This document shows positions 7,896 to 16,672 of a DNA stretch of 64,000 nucleotides, one piece after another. The translations under genes and the position numbers were made by a program. This DNA is from Ramlibacter tataouinensis TTB310 (GTDB lineage Bacteria > Pseudomonadota > Gammaproteobacteria > Burkholderiales > Burkholderiaceae_C), in contig NC_015677.1 of assembly GCF_000215705.1 (NCBI RefSeq), forward strand, positions 880,001 through 944,000. The letters are read 5' to 3'. The number at the start of each line of letters is the position of its first letter. Position 1 is the stretch's first letter. The notes under the pieces are model-generated. The model was not told where the DNA came from, ran no database searches, and saw nothing but the letters and a program-made list of their open reading frames with translations.

Positions 7896-9050
7896 TCAGG
7901 TCCTGACCCGGCCGTCGCCGGTGAGCATGGACAGCTCCACGAAGCTGGACGCCACGTGGTCGGCGGGGGAGAACGTCACCTCGAAGCCGCCGAACGACTG
8001 GTTGTTGATGGTCTCCAGCCCGGCGACCAGGGTGTCCTGGCTGGGCTTGGGGCCGGCCCGGCGCAGGCCTTCGGCCATGACCTTGGCCGCCAGGTAGCCC
8101 TCCATGCTGGAGAAGTTGGCCTGGTGGTCGCCACCGGCCTTCTTGACGGCCTCCACGAACTCGCGGGTGATGGCGCGCGCGGCGTAATAGGGAGAGGGCA
8201 TGACCTGCGACACCACCACGCCCGCGCCGTCCTTGCCCAGCTCGTCGGCCAGGGCCTGCGTGCCGACGAAGGACACGTTGAAGAAGGTGCCGCCGAAGCC
8301 GGCCTTGCGGGCGGTGCGGATGCACGCGGCGCAGGACTTGTAGGCACTGATCTGCACGATGGCGTCGGGCCTGGCCGCCACCAGGGTCTGCACGGCGGCG
8401 GCCACGTCCACCGAATTGCGCTCCACGGTGGCCAGCGCCACCGGCTTCATGTTCAGCTTGGCCAGCGCCAGCTGCACGCCGTCCAGGCCGGCCTTGCCAT
8501 AGGCGTCGTTCTGGTAGAAGACGGCGATCTTTTGCAGCCCCAGCGTGGTCAGGTTGCGCACGATCAGCGCCGCCTCGTCGTTGTACGAGGCGCGGATGTG
8601 GAAGGCGTAGCGGTTGAACGGCTGGCGCAGGCCCATGGCGCCGGTGAAGGGCGCGAAGAACGGCGTCTTGGCCGCTGTGGCCAGCGGCAGCGCCGCCAGG
8701 CTGGTGGGCGTGCCGATGTAGCCGAACAGGGCGAAGGCGTCGTCGGCCAGCAGCTTGCGGGTGTTGTCGGCGCAGCGGTCGGGTTCGTAGCCGTCGTCCA
8801 GGGTCACCAGCTCCACGCTGCGCTTGTGGATGCCGCCTTGCGCGTTGACCTGGTCGAAGTACAGCTTGGCACCGCGGTTGAACTGGATCCCCAGCTGGGC
8901 CGCCGGGCCGGTGAACGGCGCGGATTGGCCGAGAATGATGCGGTTGTCAGGCTGCGCGCGCAGCACGGGGGCGCCCGCCGCGGCGACGGCGCCCAGGGCC
9001 TGGGAGAACTTTCGACGGGAAATCATCTCGTTATTCTTATGGCGACTCAT
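7896..9050 (-). CDS. ABC transporter periplasmic binding protein (Leu/Ile/Val family), orphan
   Basis: 384 residues; ATG at 9050, with a second possible start at 9026 (MISRRKF). The N-terminus SRRKFSQALGAVAAAGAPVL is a signal peptide with a twin-arginine-like look. The mature part has the type I periplasmic-binding-protein pattern of HAAT/LivK proteins: IILGQSAPFTGPAAQLG, then DDGYEPDR and FALFGYIGTPTSLA. It would bind an amino acid or aromatic/organic acid in the periplasm. No matching permease or ATPase gene is nearby, so it is an orphan receptor. It is divergent from the molybdopterin enzyme gene across 60 bp. Confidence 0.9.
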   Translation of the reverse strand: MSRHKNNEMISRRKFSQALGAVAAAGAPVLRAQPDNRIILGQSAPFTGPAAQLGIQFNRGAKLYFDQVNAQGGIHKRSVELVTLDDGYEPDRCADNTRKLLADDAFALFGYIGTPTSLAALPLATAAKTPFFAPFTGAMGLRQPFNRYAFHIRASYNDEAALIVRNLTTLGLQKIAVFYQNDAYGKAGLDGVQLALAKLNMKPVALATVERNSVDVAAAVQTLVAARPDAIVQISAYKSCAACIRTARKAGFGGTFFNVSFVGTQALADELGKDGAGVVVSQVMPSPYYAARAITREFVEAVKKAGGDHQANFSSMEGYLAAKVMAEGLRRAGPKPSQDTLVAGLETINNQSFGGFEVTFSPADHVASSFVELSMLTGDGRVRT

Positions 9051-9110
9051 CAGTCACGCCAGTTCCGATTTTTCTTAACGGCCGACTGCGCGCGCAACAA
9101 TACCCAGCCC

Positions 9111-11207
9111 ATGCATCCAGACGCCCGCATCCCCCCTGCCGCCGCCGGCACCGCCCAGGTGCTGGGCGCCTGCCCGCACGACTGCCCGGACACCTGCGCC
9201 CTGATCACCACCGTGCGTGACGGCGTGGCGCTGAAGGTGCAGGGCAACCCCGCGCACCGGCCCACCGACGGCGTGCTGTGCACCAAGGTCTCGCGCTACA
9301 CCGAGCGCACCTACCACCCCGAGCGCCTCATGCATCCGATGCGGCGCGTGGGCCCCAAGGGCTCGGGCCGCTTCGAGCCGGTGGGCTGGGACCAGGCGCT
9401 GGATGACATCGCGCACCGGCTGAAGGCGATCGCCGCGCGCGACCCCCAGGCCGTCCTGCCCTACAGCTACGCCGGCACCATGGGCCTGGTGCAGGGCGAG
9501 GGCATGGCCGCCCGCTTCTTCCACCGCCTGGGCGCCTCCCTGCTGGACCGCACCATCTGCGCCGCCGCCGGCGCCGAGGGCCTGACCCAGACCCTGGGCG
9601 GCAAGGTCGGCATGAAAGTGGAGTTCTTCGCCGAGTCCAAACTCATCCTGATCTGGGGCAGCAACTCCATCGCCAGCAACCTGCATTTCTGGCGCCTGGC
9701 GCAGCAGGCCAAGCGCGACGGCGCCCGGCTGGTGTGCATCGACCCGCGGCGCACCGAAACCGCCGAGAAATGCCACGAGCACGTGCAGCTGCGCCCCGGC
9801 ACCGACGCCGCCCTGGCGCTGGCGCTGATGCACGAGCTCATCGTCAACGACTGGCTGGACCACGACTACCTGGCCCGGCACACCCTGGGCTGGGAGGCCT
9901 TGCGCGAGCGCGCCCTGCGCTGGGCGCCCGAGCGCGCGGCGCAGGTGTGCGGCGTGCCGGCGGCGCAGATCCGGGCCCTGGCGCGCGCCTGGGGCACCAC
10001 CCGGCCGGCGGCCATCCGCCTGAACTACGGCATGCAGCGCGTGCGCGGCGGCGGCAACGCGGCCCGCGCCATCGCCTGCCTGCCGGCGCTCACCGGCGCC
10101 TGGCGCCACCGCGCCGGCGGCCTGCTGCTGTCCAGCTCGGGCATGGTCCGGTTCAACCGGGCGGCCCTGCAGCGCGCCGACCTGCTGGCCGGGCGCCAGC
10201 CCCGCACCATCAACATGAGCACCATCGGCGACGACCTGCTGCGGCCGTCCTCGCCGGCCTTCGGCCCCCGGGTCGAGGCCGTGATCGTCTACAACAGCAA
10301 CCCGGTGGCGGTGGCGCCCGAGTCCGGCAAGGTGGTGCGCGGCTTCGCCCGCGAGGACCTGTTCACCGTGGTGCTGGAGCATTTCCGCACCGACACGGCC
10401 GACTACGCCGACTACCTGCTGCCGGCCACGACGCAGCTGGAGCACTGGGACCTCCACCTCTCCTACGGCCACACCGACGTGCTGCTGAACCGGCCCGCCA
10501 TCGCGCCCGTGGGCCAGTCGCGCACCAACACCGAGGTGTTCCGCCAGCTGGCGCGGCGCATGGGCTTCACCGAGGACTGCTTCGCCGACAGCGACGAGGA
10601 CCTGTGCCGCCTGGCGGTGGACGGCCACTTCGATTTCGAGCTGCTGCTCGCCCAGGGCTTCGCCACCCAGGCCATCCCCGACGCGCCCTTCGCCGAGGGT
10701 GGCTTTCCCACGCCCTCGGGCCGCTGCGAATTCTTCAGCGAGCGCCTGGCGCGCGCGGGGCTGGACGGCCTGCCCGACCACTTGCCCAACCACGAGACGG
10801 CGGGCAGCTCCACGCGCTACCCGCTGGCCATGATCTCGCCGCCGGCACGCAACTTCCTCAACTCCACCTTCGTCAACCTGCAAAGCCTGCGCGACATCGA
10901 GCGCGAGCCGCTGCTGGAGATCCATGCGCAGGACGCCGCCGCGCGCGGCATCGCCACCGGCGACGTGGTGCGCGTGTTCAACGACCGGGGCGAGTACCGC
11001 TGCAAGGCCGAGGTGTCGACGCGGGCGCGGCCGGGCGTGGTCAATGGCCTGGGCATCTGGTGGCGCAAGCTGGGCCTCCAAGGTACCAACGTCAACGAGC
11101 TGACCAGCCAGAAGCTCACCGACCTGGGCCGCGGCCCGGTGTTCTACGACTGCCTGGTGGAGGTGCAGGCCGTGGCCGCGCCCGCCACCGCACCCGCGGC
11201 CGCGTGA
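9111..11207 (+). CDS. Molybdopterin-containing oxidoreductase (bis-MGD family)
   Basis: 698 residues from ATG 9111. The N-terminus carries a 4Fe-4S site, C21-x3-C25-x3-C29-x27-C57, in GACPHDCPDTC and GVLCTK, followed by the large molybdopterin domain (for example GSNSIASNLHFW) and a C-terminal molydopterin-dinucleotide-binding domain (VVRVFNDRGEYRC). No TAT signal is visible, so it is likely cytoplasmic. It belongs to the broad DMSO-reductase superfamily; the substrate is not predictable. The stop overlaps the GTG start of the lipoprotein aminopeptidase gene by 4 bases, so they are co-transcribed. Confidence 0.88.
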   Translation: MHPDARIPPAAAGTAQVLGACPHDCPDTCALITTVRDGVALKVQGNPAHRPTDGVLCTKVSRYTERTYHPERLMHPMRRVGPKGSGRFEPVGWDQALDDIAHRLKAIAARDPQAVLPYSYAGTMGLVQGEGMAARFFHRLGASLLDRTICAAAGAEGLTQTLGGKVGMKVEFFAESKLILIWGSNSIASNLHFWRLAQQAKRDGARLVCIDPRRTETAEKCHEHVQLRPGTDAALALALMHELIVNDWLDHDYLARHTLGWEALRERALRWAPERAAQVCGVPAAQIRALARAWGTTRPAAIRLNYGMQRVRGGGNAARAIACLPALTGAWRHRAGGLLLSSSGMVRFNRAALQRADLLAGRQPRTINMSTIGDDLLRPSSPAFGPRVEAVIVYNSNPVAVAPESGKVVRGFAREDLFTVVLEHFRTDTADYADYLLPATTQLEHWDLHLSYGHTDVLLNRPAIAPVGQSRTNTEVFRQLARRMGFTEDCFADSDEDLCRLAVDGHFDFELLLAQGFATQAIPDAPFAEGGFPTPSGRCEFFSERLARAGLDGLPDHLPNHETAGSSTRYPLAMISPPARNFLNSTFVNLQSLRDIEREPLLEIHAQDAAARGIATGDVVRVFNDRGEYRCKAEVSTRARPGVVNGLGIWWRKLGLQGTNVNELTSQKLTDLGRGPVFYDCLVEVQAVAAPATAPAAA

Positions 11208-12310
11208 GGCGCAAGCTCCTGATGGCAAGCCTGGCGGGCGTGGCGGCATTGGCGACGGCGGCGGCGCTGTGCCTGTCCGGCTGCGCCAACCTGGGCTACT
11301 ACTGGCAATCGGCCGCCGGCCACCTGGGCATGCTCCAGGCCGCGCGGCCGGTAAGCGAATGGCTGGACGGGGCCGAAACGCCCGAGCGCTTGAAGGACAA
11401 GCTGCAGCTGAGCCAGCGCATCCGCGCCTTCGCCAGCCAGGAACTGGGCCTGCCCGACAACGCCAGCTACCGCCGCTATGCCGACCTGCGCCGGCCGGCC
11501 GTGGTGTGGAACGTGGTGGGCGCGCCGGCCTACTCGCTCACGCTCAAGACCTGGTGCTTCCCGGTGACCGGCTGCGTGGGCTACCGCGGCTACTTCGACG
11601 AGGCCGACGCCCGGGCCGAGGCGGCCGACCTGCGCCAGCAGGGCTACGAGGCCAGCGTGTACCCGGTGCCGGCGTACTCCACCCTGGGCTGGATGAACTG
11701 GGCCGGCGGCGACCCGCTGCTCAACACCTTCATCCACTACCCCGAAGGCGAGCTGGCGCGGCTGATCTTCCACGAGCTGGCGCACCAGGTGCTGTACGTG
11801 CAGAACGACACCATGTTCAACGAGTCCTTCGCCACCGCGGTCGAGCGCCTGGGCGGCCGGCGCTGGCTGGCCACCCACGCCAGCGAGGCGGCACGCCAGG
11901 AGTACGCCCAGTTCGACGCCCGGCGCCGCCAGTTCCGCCAGCTCACCCAGGCCACGCGCGAGCGCCTGAAGGCCATCTACGAGAAGAAGGTGCCCGGCAC
12001 GCAGGACCTGGCCGGCCAGGAGGCACTGAAGCAGGAGACGATGGCCGATTTCCGGGCGCGCTATGCCCGCCTGCGCGACAGCTGGGGCGGCGATCCCGCG
12101 CGCTGGCGCAACTTCGACCGCTGGGTGGCCGAGGCCAACAACGCATCGTTCGGCGCCCAGGCGGCGTACGACGAACTGGTGCCGGGCTTCGAGGCGCTGT
12201 TCGAGCGCGAGGGCGGCAACTGGCAGCGGTTCTATGATGCGGCCAAAGCGCTGGCGCAGCTGCCCAAGCCGCGGCGACACGAGAAATTAAAGGAGATGGC
12301 CGGTGCCTGA
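11204..12310 (+). CDS. Putative lipoprotein aminopeptidase (PF10023-type zinc peptidase)
   Basis: 368 residues from GTG 11204, which overlaps the preceding stop (GTGA); ATG 11222 is an alternative but removes the basic n-region of the signal. The N-terminus is a lipoprotein signal with lipobox LSGC (Cys27), so the protein should be anchored to a membrane facing the periplasm. A gluzincin zinc site HELAH sits at residues 190-194 (FHELAHQVLY), followed by NESFATAVE with a likely third ligand. This matches the predicted-aminopeptidase family common in Burkholderiales, and the substrate is untested. It overlaps the next gene by 8 bases. Confidence 0.88.
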   Translation: MRRKLLMASLAGVAALATAAALCLSGCANLGYYWQSAAGHLGMLQAARPVSEWLDGAETPERLKDKLQLSQRIRAFASQELGLPDNASYRRYADLRRPAVVWNVVGAPAYSLTLKTWCFPVTGCVGYRGYFDEADARAEAADLRQQGYEASVYPVPAYSTLGWMNWAGGDPLLNTFIHYPEGELARLIFHELAHQVLYVQNDTMFNESFATAVERLGGRRWLATHASEAARQEYAQFDARRRQFRQLTQATRERLKAIYEKKVPGTQDLAGQEALKQETMADFRARYARLRDSWGGDPARWRNFDRWVAEANNASFGAQAAYDELVPGFEALFEREGGNWQRFYDAAKALAQLPKPRRHEKLKEMAGA

Positions 12311-12671
12311 CATCCACATCAAACGCGAACACACCCTCGGCCTGGCGCAGGCGCGCGAGCTGGCCTTCAAGTGGGCCCAGACCGCCGAAGCCAAGCTGGA
12401 CATGGACTGCAGCTACGAGGAGGGCAAGACCTCCGACGTGGTGAGCTTCAAGCGCTCGGGCGTCAATGGCGAGCTGCGCGTCACGCCGGACCGCTTCGAG
12501 CTGGACGCCCGCCTGGGCTTCCTGCTGGGTGCGTTCAAGGACCGCATCGTCGCCGAGATCGAGAAGAACCTCGACCAGCTGCTGTCGCAGGACAACCCGG
12601 TCCAGGCCTTCGACCAGGCCGTGGCACAGGCCAGCGCCAAGAAGAAGAAGTCCGGCGGCCGCCCGGCGTGA
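12303..12671 (+). CDS. Polyhydroxyalkanoic acid system family protein
   Basis: 122 residues from GTG 12303, overlapping the aminopeptidase gene. The sequence matches the small PHA granule-region family (PF09650 type): IHIKREHTLGLAQARELAFKW at the start, then a mixed alpha/beta body and a lysine-rich tail (AKKKKSGGR). Members are found near PHA granule genes, but their activity is not established. The window also holds a PhaF-like phasin (17427-17933), so PHA storage is likely in this organism. The stop overlaps the start of the next, LysR-type gene by 4 bases. Confidence 0.85.
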   Translation: MPDIHIKREHTLGLAQARELAFKWAQTAEAKLDMDCSYEEGKTSDVVSFKRSGVNGELRVTPDRFELDARLGFLLGAFKDRIVAEIEKNLDQLLSQDNPVQAFDQAVAQASAKKKKSGGRPA

Positions 12672-13594
12672 ACCTCCACCGGCTGGACCTGGTCTCGCTC
12701 TCGCTGTTCTCGCTGGTGGTGCGCACCGGCAGCATCAGCCGGGGCGCCGAGCTGGCCCACCTGGCCGTGGGCGCGGCCAGCAAGCGCATCTCCGACCTGG
12801 AGGCCGCCGTCGGCGCCGAGCTGTTCGACCGGCACTCGCGCGGCGTGACGCTCACGCCGGCCGGCCAGGCGCTGCAGCGGCACGCCCAGCGCATCCTGAG
12901 CGACGTGGACCAGCTCGCCGCGGACCTGTCGGACCACGCCAAGGGCGTCGTCGGGGTGGTGCGCCTGTGGGCCAACACCTCGGCCATCACCCAGTTCCTG
13001 CCCGCCGATTTGGCGTCGTTCATCGCGCTGCACCCCGGCATCCGCATCGAGATGCACGAGCACAACAGCAGCGACGTGGTGCTGGCCGTGGCGGACGGGC
13101 GGGCCGACCTGGGCCTGTTCGCCGAGCGCACGCCGGCCCTGGGCCTGCAGACGCTGCCCTATCGCAGCGACCGGCTGGTGCTGGTGGTGCCGCAGGGCCA
13201 TGCGCTGGCGCAGCGCGAGGCCATCGCCTTTGCCGAGGCGGCCGACTTCGACTTCGTCAGCCTGGCGCAGGACACCTCGCTCGCGCAGCGGCTGGCGCTG
13301 GAAACGCGCCCGCTGGGCAAGGCGCTGCGCATCCGCATCCACGTGCGCAGCTTCGATGCCATGTGCCAGATGGTGGCCGCGGGGCTGGGCGTGGCGGTGC
13401 TGCCCAACGCGGCGGTGCAGCCGCTGGTGCGGGCCCTGGGGCTGCGCATGGTGGCGATCAGCGATCCCTGGGTGGAGCGGCAGCTGCTCATCGGTGCGCG
13501 CGACTGGGGCGTACTGCCGCGGCCGGTGCGCACGCTGCGCGACCACCTGCTCGGAGCGCGGGGCCCGGGCGGCGTCACCCCTGATAAACCCTGA
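12668..13594 (+). CDS. LysR-family transcriptional regulator
   Basis: 308 residues from GTG 12668 (GTGA overlap with the previous stop). The N-terminal winged HTH reads LSLFSLVVRTGSISRGAELA through LFDRHSRGVTLTPAGQAL, followed by a two-lobed effector-binding domain of normal LTTR length. The Bug-type receptor gene starts 103 bp downstream on the same strand. LysR genes next to Bug receptors often control uptake or use of a carboxylic acid, so the receptor gene is the likely target. The effector is unknown. Confidence 0.92.
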   Translation: MNLHRLDLVSLSLFSLVVRTGSISRGAELAHLAVGAASKRISDLEAAVGAELFDRHSRGVTLTPAGQALQRHAQRILSDVDQLAADLSDHAKGVVGVVRLWANTSAITQFLPADLASFIALHPGIRIEMHEHNSSDVVLAVADGRADLGLFAERTPALGLQTLPYRSDRLVLVVPQGHALAQREAIAFAEAADFDFVSLAQDTSLAQRLALETRPLGKALRIRIHVRSFDAMCQMVAAGLGVAVLPNAAVQPLVRALGLRMVAISDPWVERQLLIGARDWGVLPRPVRTLRDHLLGARGPGGVTPDKP

Positions 13595-13697
13595 TCGGCT
13601 TTCGCATTCGGCGAAAGCAGCGCTCGCGGCTGGGCCATTCCGTGGGCGCGGCCGGCTTCCTAGACTGGCGCAGCCAGACCCCGATCCAGGAGACACG

Positions 13698-14669
13698 ATG
13701 AACACCACCCGACGCGCCGGCTTGGCGCTGGCCCTGCTGGCCGCCCTCGGGGCGCCCGTCCTCGCTTCCGACAAGTACCCGGGCAAGCCGGTCACGGTGA
13801 TCGTCCCGCAGGCCGCCGGCGGCGCCAACGACGCCATCGCCCGCGTCATCGCGCAGAAGCTCTCGGAGCAGACCGGCCAGCAGTTCATCGTGGACAACCG
13901 GCCTGGCGCGGGCGGCAACGTCGGCACCGCGCTGGCCGCGCGCGCCAAGGCCGACGGCTACACGCTGATGCTGACGGCCGACAGCAGCTACGTGATCAAC
14001 CCTTCGCTCTACAAGAACCCGGGCTTCGACCCGCTCAAGGACTTCGAGCCCGTCTCGCCGGTGGCCAACGCCGGCTACGTGCTGGTGGCCAACAACGGCT
14101 TCCCGGCGAAGAACGTGGGGGAGCTGATCGCCATGGCCAAGGCGCAGCCCGGCAAGATCATGATCGGCTCAGCCGGCAACGGCACGCTCAACCATCTGTT
14201 CGGCGAGATGCTGGGCAAGGCCGCCGGCATCCAGCTGGTGCACGTGCCGTACAAGGGCGCCGCCGCGGCGGTGACCGACCTGGTCGGCGGCCAGGTGCAG
14301 GTATCCGTGCAAAGCCTGCCTTCGTCCATCGCCTTCATTAGGAGCGGCAAGCTCAAGGTGCTGGGCGTGGTCAACGAGAAGCGCGTCGCGGCGCTGCCCG
14401 AGGTGCCTACCATCGGCGAGACGGTCCAGGGCCTGGGCTACACGCCCTGGTACGGCCTGTTCGCGCCGGCGGGCACGCCCAAGCCGGTGCTGGCGCAGCT
14501 GCAGGCCGAGCTGGCCAAGGCGCTGGATGCGCCCGACGTGCGCGAGAAGCTCGCGGGCGTGGGCGCCGAACCGTACAAATCCAGCCCCGAGCAGTTCGCC
14601 GCCATGATCCGCGGCGAGCTGCCGCGCTGGGCCCAGGTGGTCAAGGACTCCGGCGCCACCGTGGACTGA
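13698..14669 (+). CDS. Bug-type tripartite tricarboxylate transporter substrate-binding protein
   Basis: 323 residues from ATG 13698 with a good Shine-Dalgarno (CAGGAGA) 8 bases upstream. A Sec signal peptide (MNTTRRAGLALALLAALG, cleavage likely after VLAS) is followed by the TctC/Bug fold: YPGKPVTVIVPQAAGGANDA, then FIVDNRPGAGGNVGT and HVPYKGAAAA. These periplasmic proteins bind carboxylates or other small molecules for TctAB permeases or act as sensors. No TctAB genes are adjacent, the common situation for the amplified Bug family of Burkholderiales. Confidence 0.95.
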   Translation: MNTTRRAGLALALLAALGAPVLASDKYPGKPVTVIVPQAAGGANDAIARVIAQKLSEQTGQQFIVDNRPGAGGNVGTALAARAKADGYTLMLTADSSYVINPSLYKNPGFDPLKDFEPVSPVANAGYVLVANNGFPAKNVGELIAMAKAQPGKIMIGSAGNGTLNHLFGEMLGKAAGIQLVHVPYKGAAAAVTDLVGGQVQVSVQSLPSSIAFIRSGKLKVLGVVNEKRVAALPEVPTIGETVQGLGYTPWYGLFAPAGTPKPVLAQLQAELAKALDAPDVREKLAGVGAEPYKSSPEQFAAMIRGELPRWAQVVKDSGATVD

Positions 14670-14702
14670 CAGCCAACGCCGCGGCGCTAGCGGTGGTTTG
14701 CC

Positions 14703-15034
14703 CTATCGGGGCAGGCTCTGACTGGTTGCAGGTTTGAATGCAACATCCCCCTGGACGCCTACAACTTGGGGATGCGAAAGAATGCGGGCCAGCGTCTTGG
14801 CATCGGGGACCCGCACAACAACGACAGGCACATGCGGGTGATCCTTGACGATCACCGCATCGTCGAGCTTTCCTTGGGGAAAGATGTTGTCCTTGAGCTC
14901 CCTGTATTCACGGACGGCTGTCTCATTGAGCTCTCGGTCGTTGAACTTGATCCCTTTCGCTTGACGCCGAGCCTCCTGGCGCTTCCCGCGCTGATGGCCA
15001 GGAAGAGGAAGGCGTTGAGAAATACGGACGCCAT
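14703..15034 (-). pseudogene. Frameshifted remnant of a subtilase (S8) propeptide / inhibitor I9-like gene
   Basis: An ATG at 15034 overlaps the stop of the upstream acyl-CoA-binding gene (TGATG) and begins a signal-peptide-like MASVFLNAFLFLAISAGSA. That frame then degenerates to low-quality sequence. A one-base shift near 14975-14990 moves into a frame that clearly looks coding: QAKGIKFNDRELNETAVREY, later VPVVVVRVPDAKTLARIL and VVGVQGDVAF, ending SQSLPR and a TAG at 14703. This resembles the I9-type propeptide of secreted S8 peptidases, which normally leads straight into the catalytic domain after a SLP motif. Here the catalytic part is absent, since the Bug gene ends at 14669. It is either a decayed gene or a frameshifted stand-alone I9 inhibitor. 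Confidence 0.55.
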
Positions 15035-15288
15035 CAGCTCAGGGACGCGATCAGGTCCACGTACTGCTGCATGGCCTGCTCGCTGGAGGTGCCCTTCAGG
15101 CCGTTCCAGGCGTCCCATTTGGCGCGGCCCACCATGTCGCCGAAGCCGGGCTTCTTCTCGGTGACGTCGCCCACCGTGGCCTGCTTGTACAGGGCGTAGA
15201 TCTTCAGCAGGGTGGCGTTGTCGGGCCGCTCGCTGAGGTTCTTGGAATTGGCGACGGCGGATTCGAAGGCGGCTTTGAGGTCGGCCAT
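15034..15288 (-). CDS. Acyl-CoA-binding protein
   Basis: 84 residues, the usual ACBP size, preceded by a good Shine-Dalgarno (AGGAG, 10 bases upstream). Family hallmarks are LLKIYALYKQATVGD and GRAKWDAWNGLKG, which carry the Tyr and Lys residues that bind the CoA moiety in ACBPs. It buffers cytoplasmic long-chain acyl-CoA esters. Bacterial ACBPs are scattered, mainly in proteobacteria and actinobacteria with lipid-rich lifestyles, and fit the PHA-related genes nearby. Its TGA stop overlaps the ATG of the downstream decayed gene. Confidence 0.93.
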   Translation of the reverse strand: MADLKAAFESAVANSKNLSERPDNATLLKIYALYKQATVGDVTEKKPGFGDMVGRAKWDAWNGLKGTSSEQAMQQYVDLIASLS

Positions 15289-15351
15289 GGGCAGGTTTCT
15301 CCTGGGTAGTTTCGCGGCATCTTAAACGCCGCGCCCAGGAGGCAAGGCCGA

Positions 15352-15807
15352 TCAGCCGGCGCTTTCTGCCTTGGCCACCAGCCGCTCGTGCTCTTCCTGG
15401 TACAGGGCGCCCAGCTCCTCCTGCCGGGGCGGCGGCAGCACCTTGCGGGCCTCAGGGAAGAACTTCTGCTCCTCCTCTTTCAGGTGGTGCTCGACCTTGT
15501 GCACCAGCTTGCCCACCATCTCCAGGTACTCGGCCGAGCCCTCGCCGGTTTCCTCCAGCTCCTCGACCATCTCGTCCATCTCGTGGTGCTCGGCGATGGC
15601 GTGGCGGGCTTCGTCCACGGTGTCGTCGTGCTCGATCAGCGGCACATAGAAGGCGCGCTCCTCGGCGGTCTCGTGCGCCGCCATCTCGGACTTGAGTTCC
15701 TGGAAGGCCTGGCGGCGCGCCTCGGGATCGCCGATGCCGGACAGCAGGCGGGCGCAGTGCTCGCGCTGGCGTTTGTGGCTTTGCAGCAGGGCTTGGAAGA
15801 TGTCCAT
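15352..15807 (-). CDS. Hemerythrin HHE domain protein
   Basis: 151 residues from ATG 15807; an upstream alternative would add 17 residues of Pro/Ala-rich sequence. The protein is almost wholly helical, with the HHE di-iron pattern: the early HKRQREH, HETAEE, HAIAEHHEMDE and the final HHLKEEEQKFFPEA. Such cytoplasmic proteins bind O2 or react with nitric oxide or peroxide, or act as iron sensors; the role here is not predictable. It lies in the same direction as the flanking ACBP and TPR genes, but gaps of about 60-70 bp leave operon membership open. Confidence 0.9.
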   Translation of the reverse strand: MDIFQALLQSHKRQREHCARLLSGIGDPEARRQAFQELKSEMAAHETAEERAFYVPLIEHDDTVDEARHAIAEHHEMDEMVEELEETGEGSAEYLEMVGKLVHKVEHHLKEEEQKFFPEARKVLPPPRQEELGALYQEEHERLVAKAESAG

Positions 15808-15879
15808 GCGCGCAGTCTGCGCGGCTGGCCGGCCTGGCCCTGTAGGCGCAGGCCGCAACCGCCCGCAGGTCCCGTCCAG

Positions 15880-16653
15880 CTACTCCTGCAGCTCGACGCG
15901 GGCCAGCTCCACGTCCAGCCGCTCCAGCGCATCGGCGGCTTGGCAGGCGGCGGCCTGCTCGTACAGGCGCGTGGCCTCTTCCATGCGGCTTTCGCCTTCC
16001 AGCATGACCAGGCCGTTGGCGTACTCGACCAGGGCGATGGGGCACCCCGGGTTGAGCCGCAGCCCCTCCTGGAACAGCTTCAGCCCCACGTCCTTGCGGG
16101 CGCCGTAGGTCATGCCGGCGATCAGCGAGCCCACCTTGTCGATGACCTCGGCGTGGAAGGCGCCCAGCGCGATGTGCGCGTCGGCATGGCGCGGCTGCAG
16201 CCGGATGGCGCGCTCCAGCGCCTCCTTGACCCGGCTGCCCAGGCCCTGGGCCAGCGCCTTGGCCACGCTGATGCCCTGCATGTAGCGGCCCAGCGCGTAA
16301 GCCTGCCAGTACCACGCGTTGGGGTTGCCGGGCTCCGCCGCCGCCTGGGCAGCCGCGCGCTGCGCCACTTCCATCAGCAGCTCGAGCTTGGCTTTTTCCT
16401 TCCTCTCGAGGTAGTTGGCGTACAGGGCCGTCGCCTTGTTGGCCACCGTGATGCCGGTGCCGCCGGCCGCGAGGCCGGCCTCGGCCGCCTTCTGGAACTC
16501 GCCCTGGTGCAGCAGCGCCCAGGCCTGCAGCACGGCTGGATCCTGGGGCAGGGGCTCGGCGTCGCAGGCATGCAGCCGCGCCCAGTGCTTTCTCAGGCCG
16601 TCCGCATCGAATGCGTAATCGCCCAGATGAGGGAACGGCGTCCATCGCGCCAT
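15880..16653 (-). CDS. TPR-like repeat protein, conserved hypothetical
   Basis: 257 residues of helical repeats. Segments such as AVLQAWALLHQGEFQKAAEAG, ANKATALYANYLERKEKA and NAWYWQAYALGRYMQ have the spacing of tetratricopeptide units, and LQPRHADAHIALGAFHAEVI is a clear TPR. There is no signal peptide. Homologues in Burkholderiales are uncharacterised; TPR proteins usually mediate protein contacts. It lies 19 bp downstream of the TetR regulator gene and is probably co-transcribed with it. Confidence 0.8.
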   Translation of the reverse strand: MARWTPFPHLGDYAFDADGLRKHWARLHACDAEPLPQDPAVLQAWALLHQGEFQKAAEAGLAAGGTGITVANKATALYANYLERKEKAKLELLMEVAQRAAAQAAAEPGNPNAWYWQAYALGRYMQGISVAKALAQGLGSRVKEALERAIRLQPRHADAHIALGAFHAEVIDKVGSLIAGMTYGARKDVGLKLFQEGLRLNPGCPIALVEYANGLVMLEGESRMEEATRLYEQAAACQAADALERLDVELARVELQE

Positions 16654-16672
16654 GCTTGTCTCCTTGTACTGC

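Noticed and set aside
9075..11249. A 724-codon minus-strand frame opposite the molybdopterin oxidoreductase
   Set aside because: Low-complexity A/G/V/Q/H product without motifs; the plus-strand gene has clear Fe-S and molybdopterin motifs.
14766..15164. A 132-codon plus-strand frame across the region between the Bug and ACBP genes
   Set aside because: It overlaps the real ACBP gene in antisense and shows no family pattern; the minus-strand I9-like remnant explains the sequence better.
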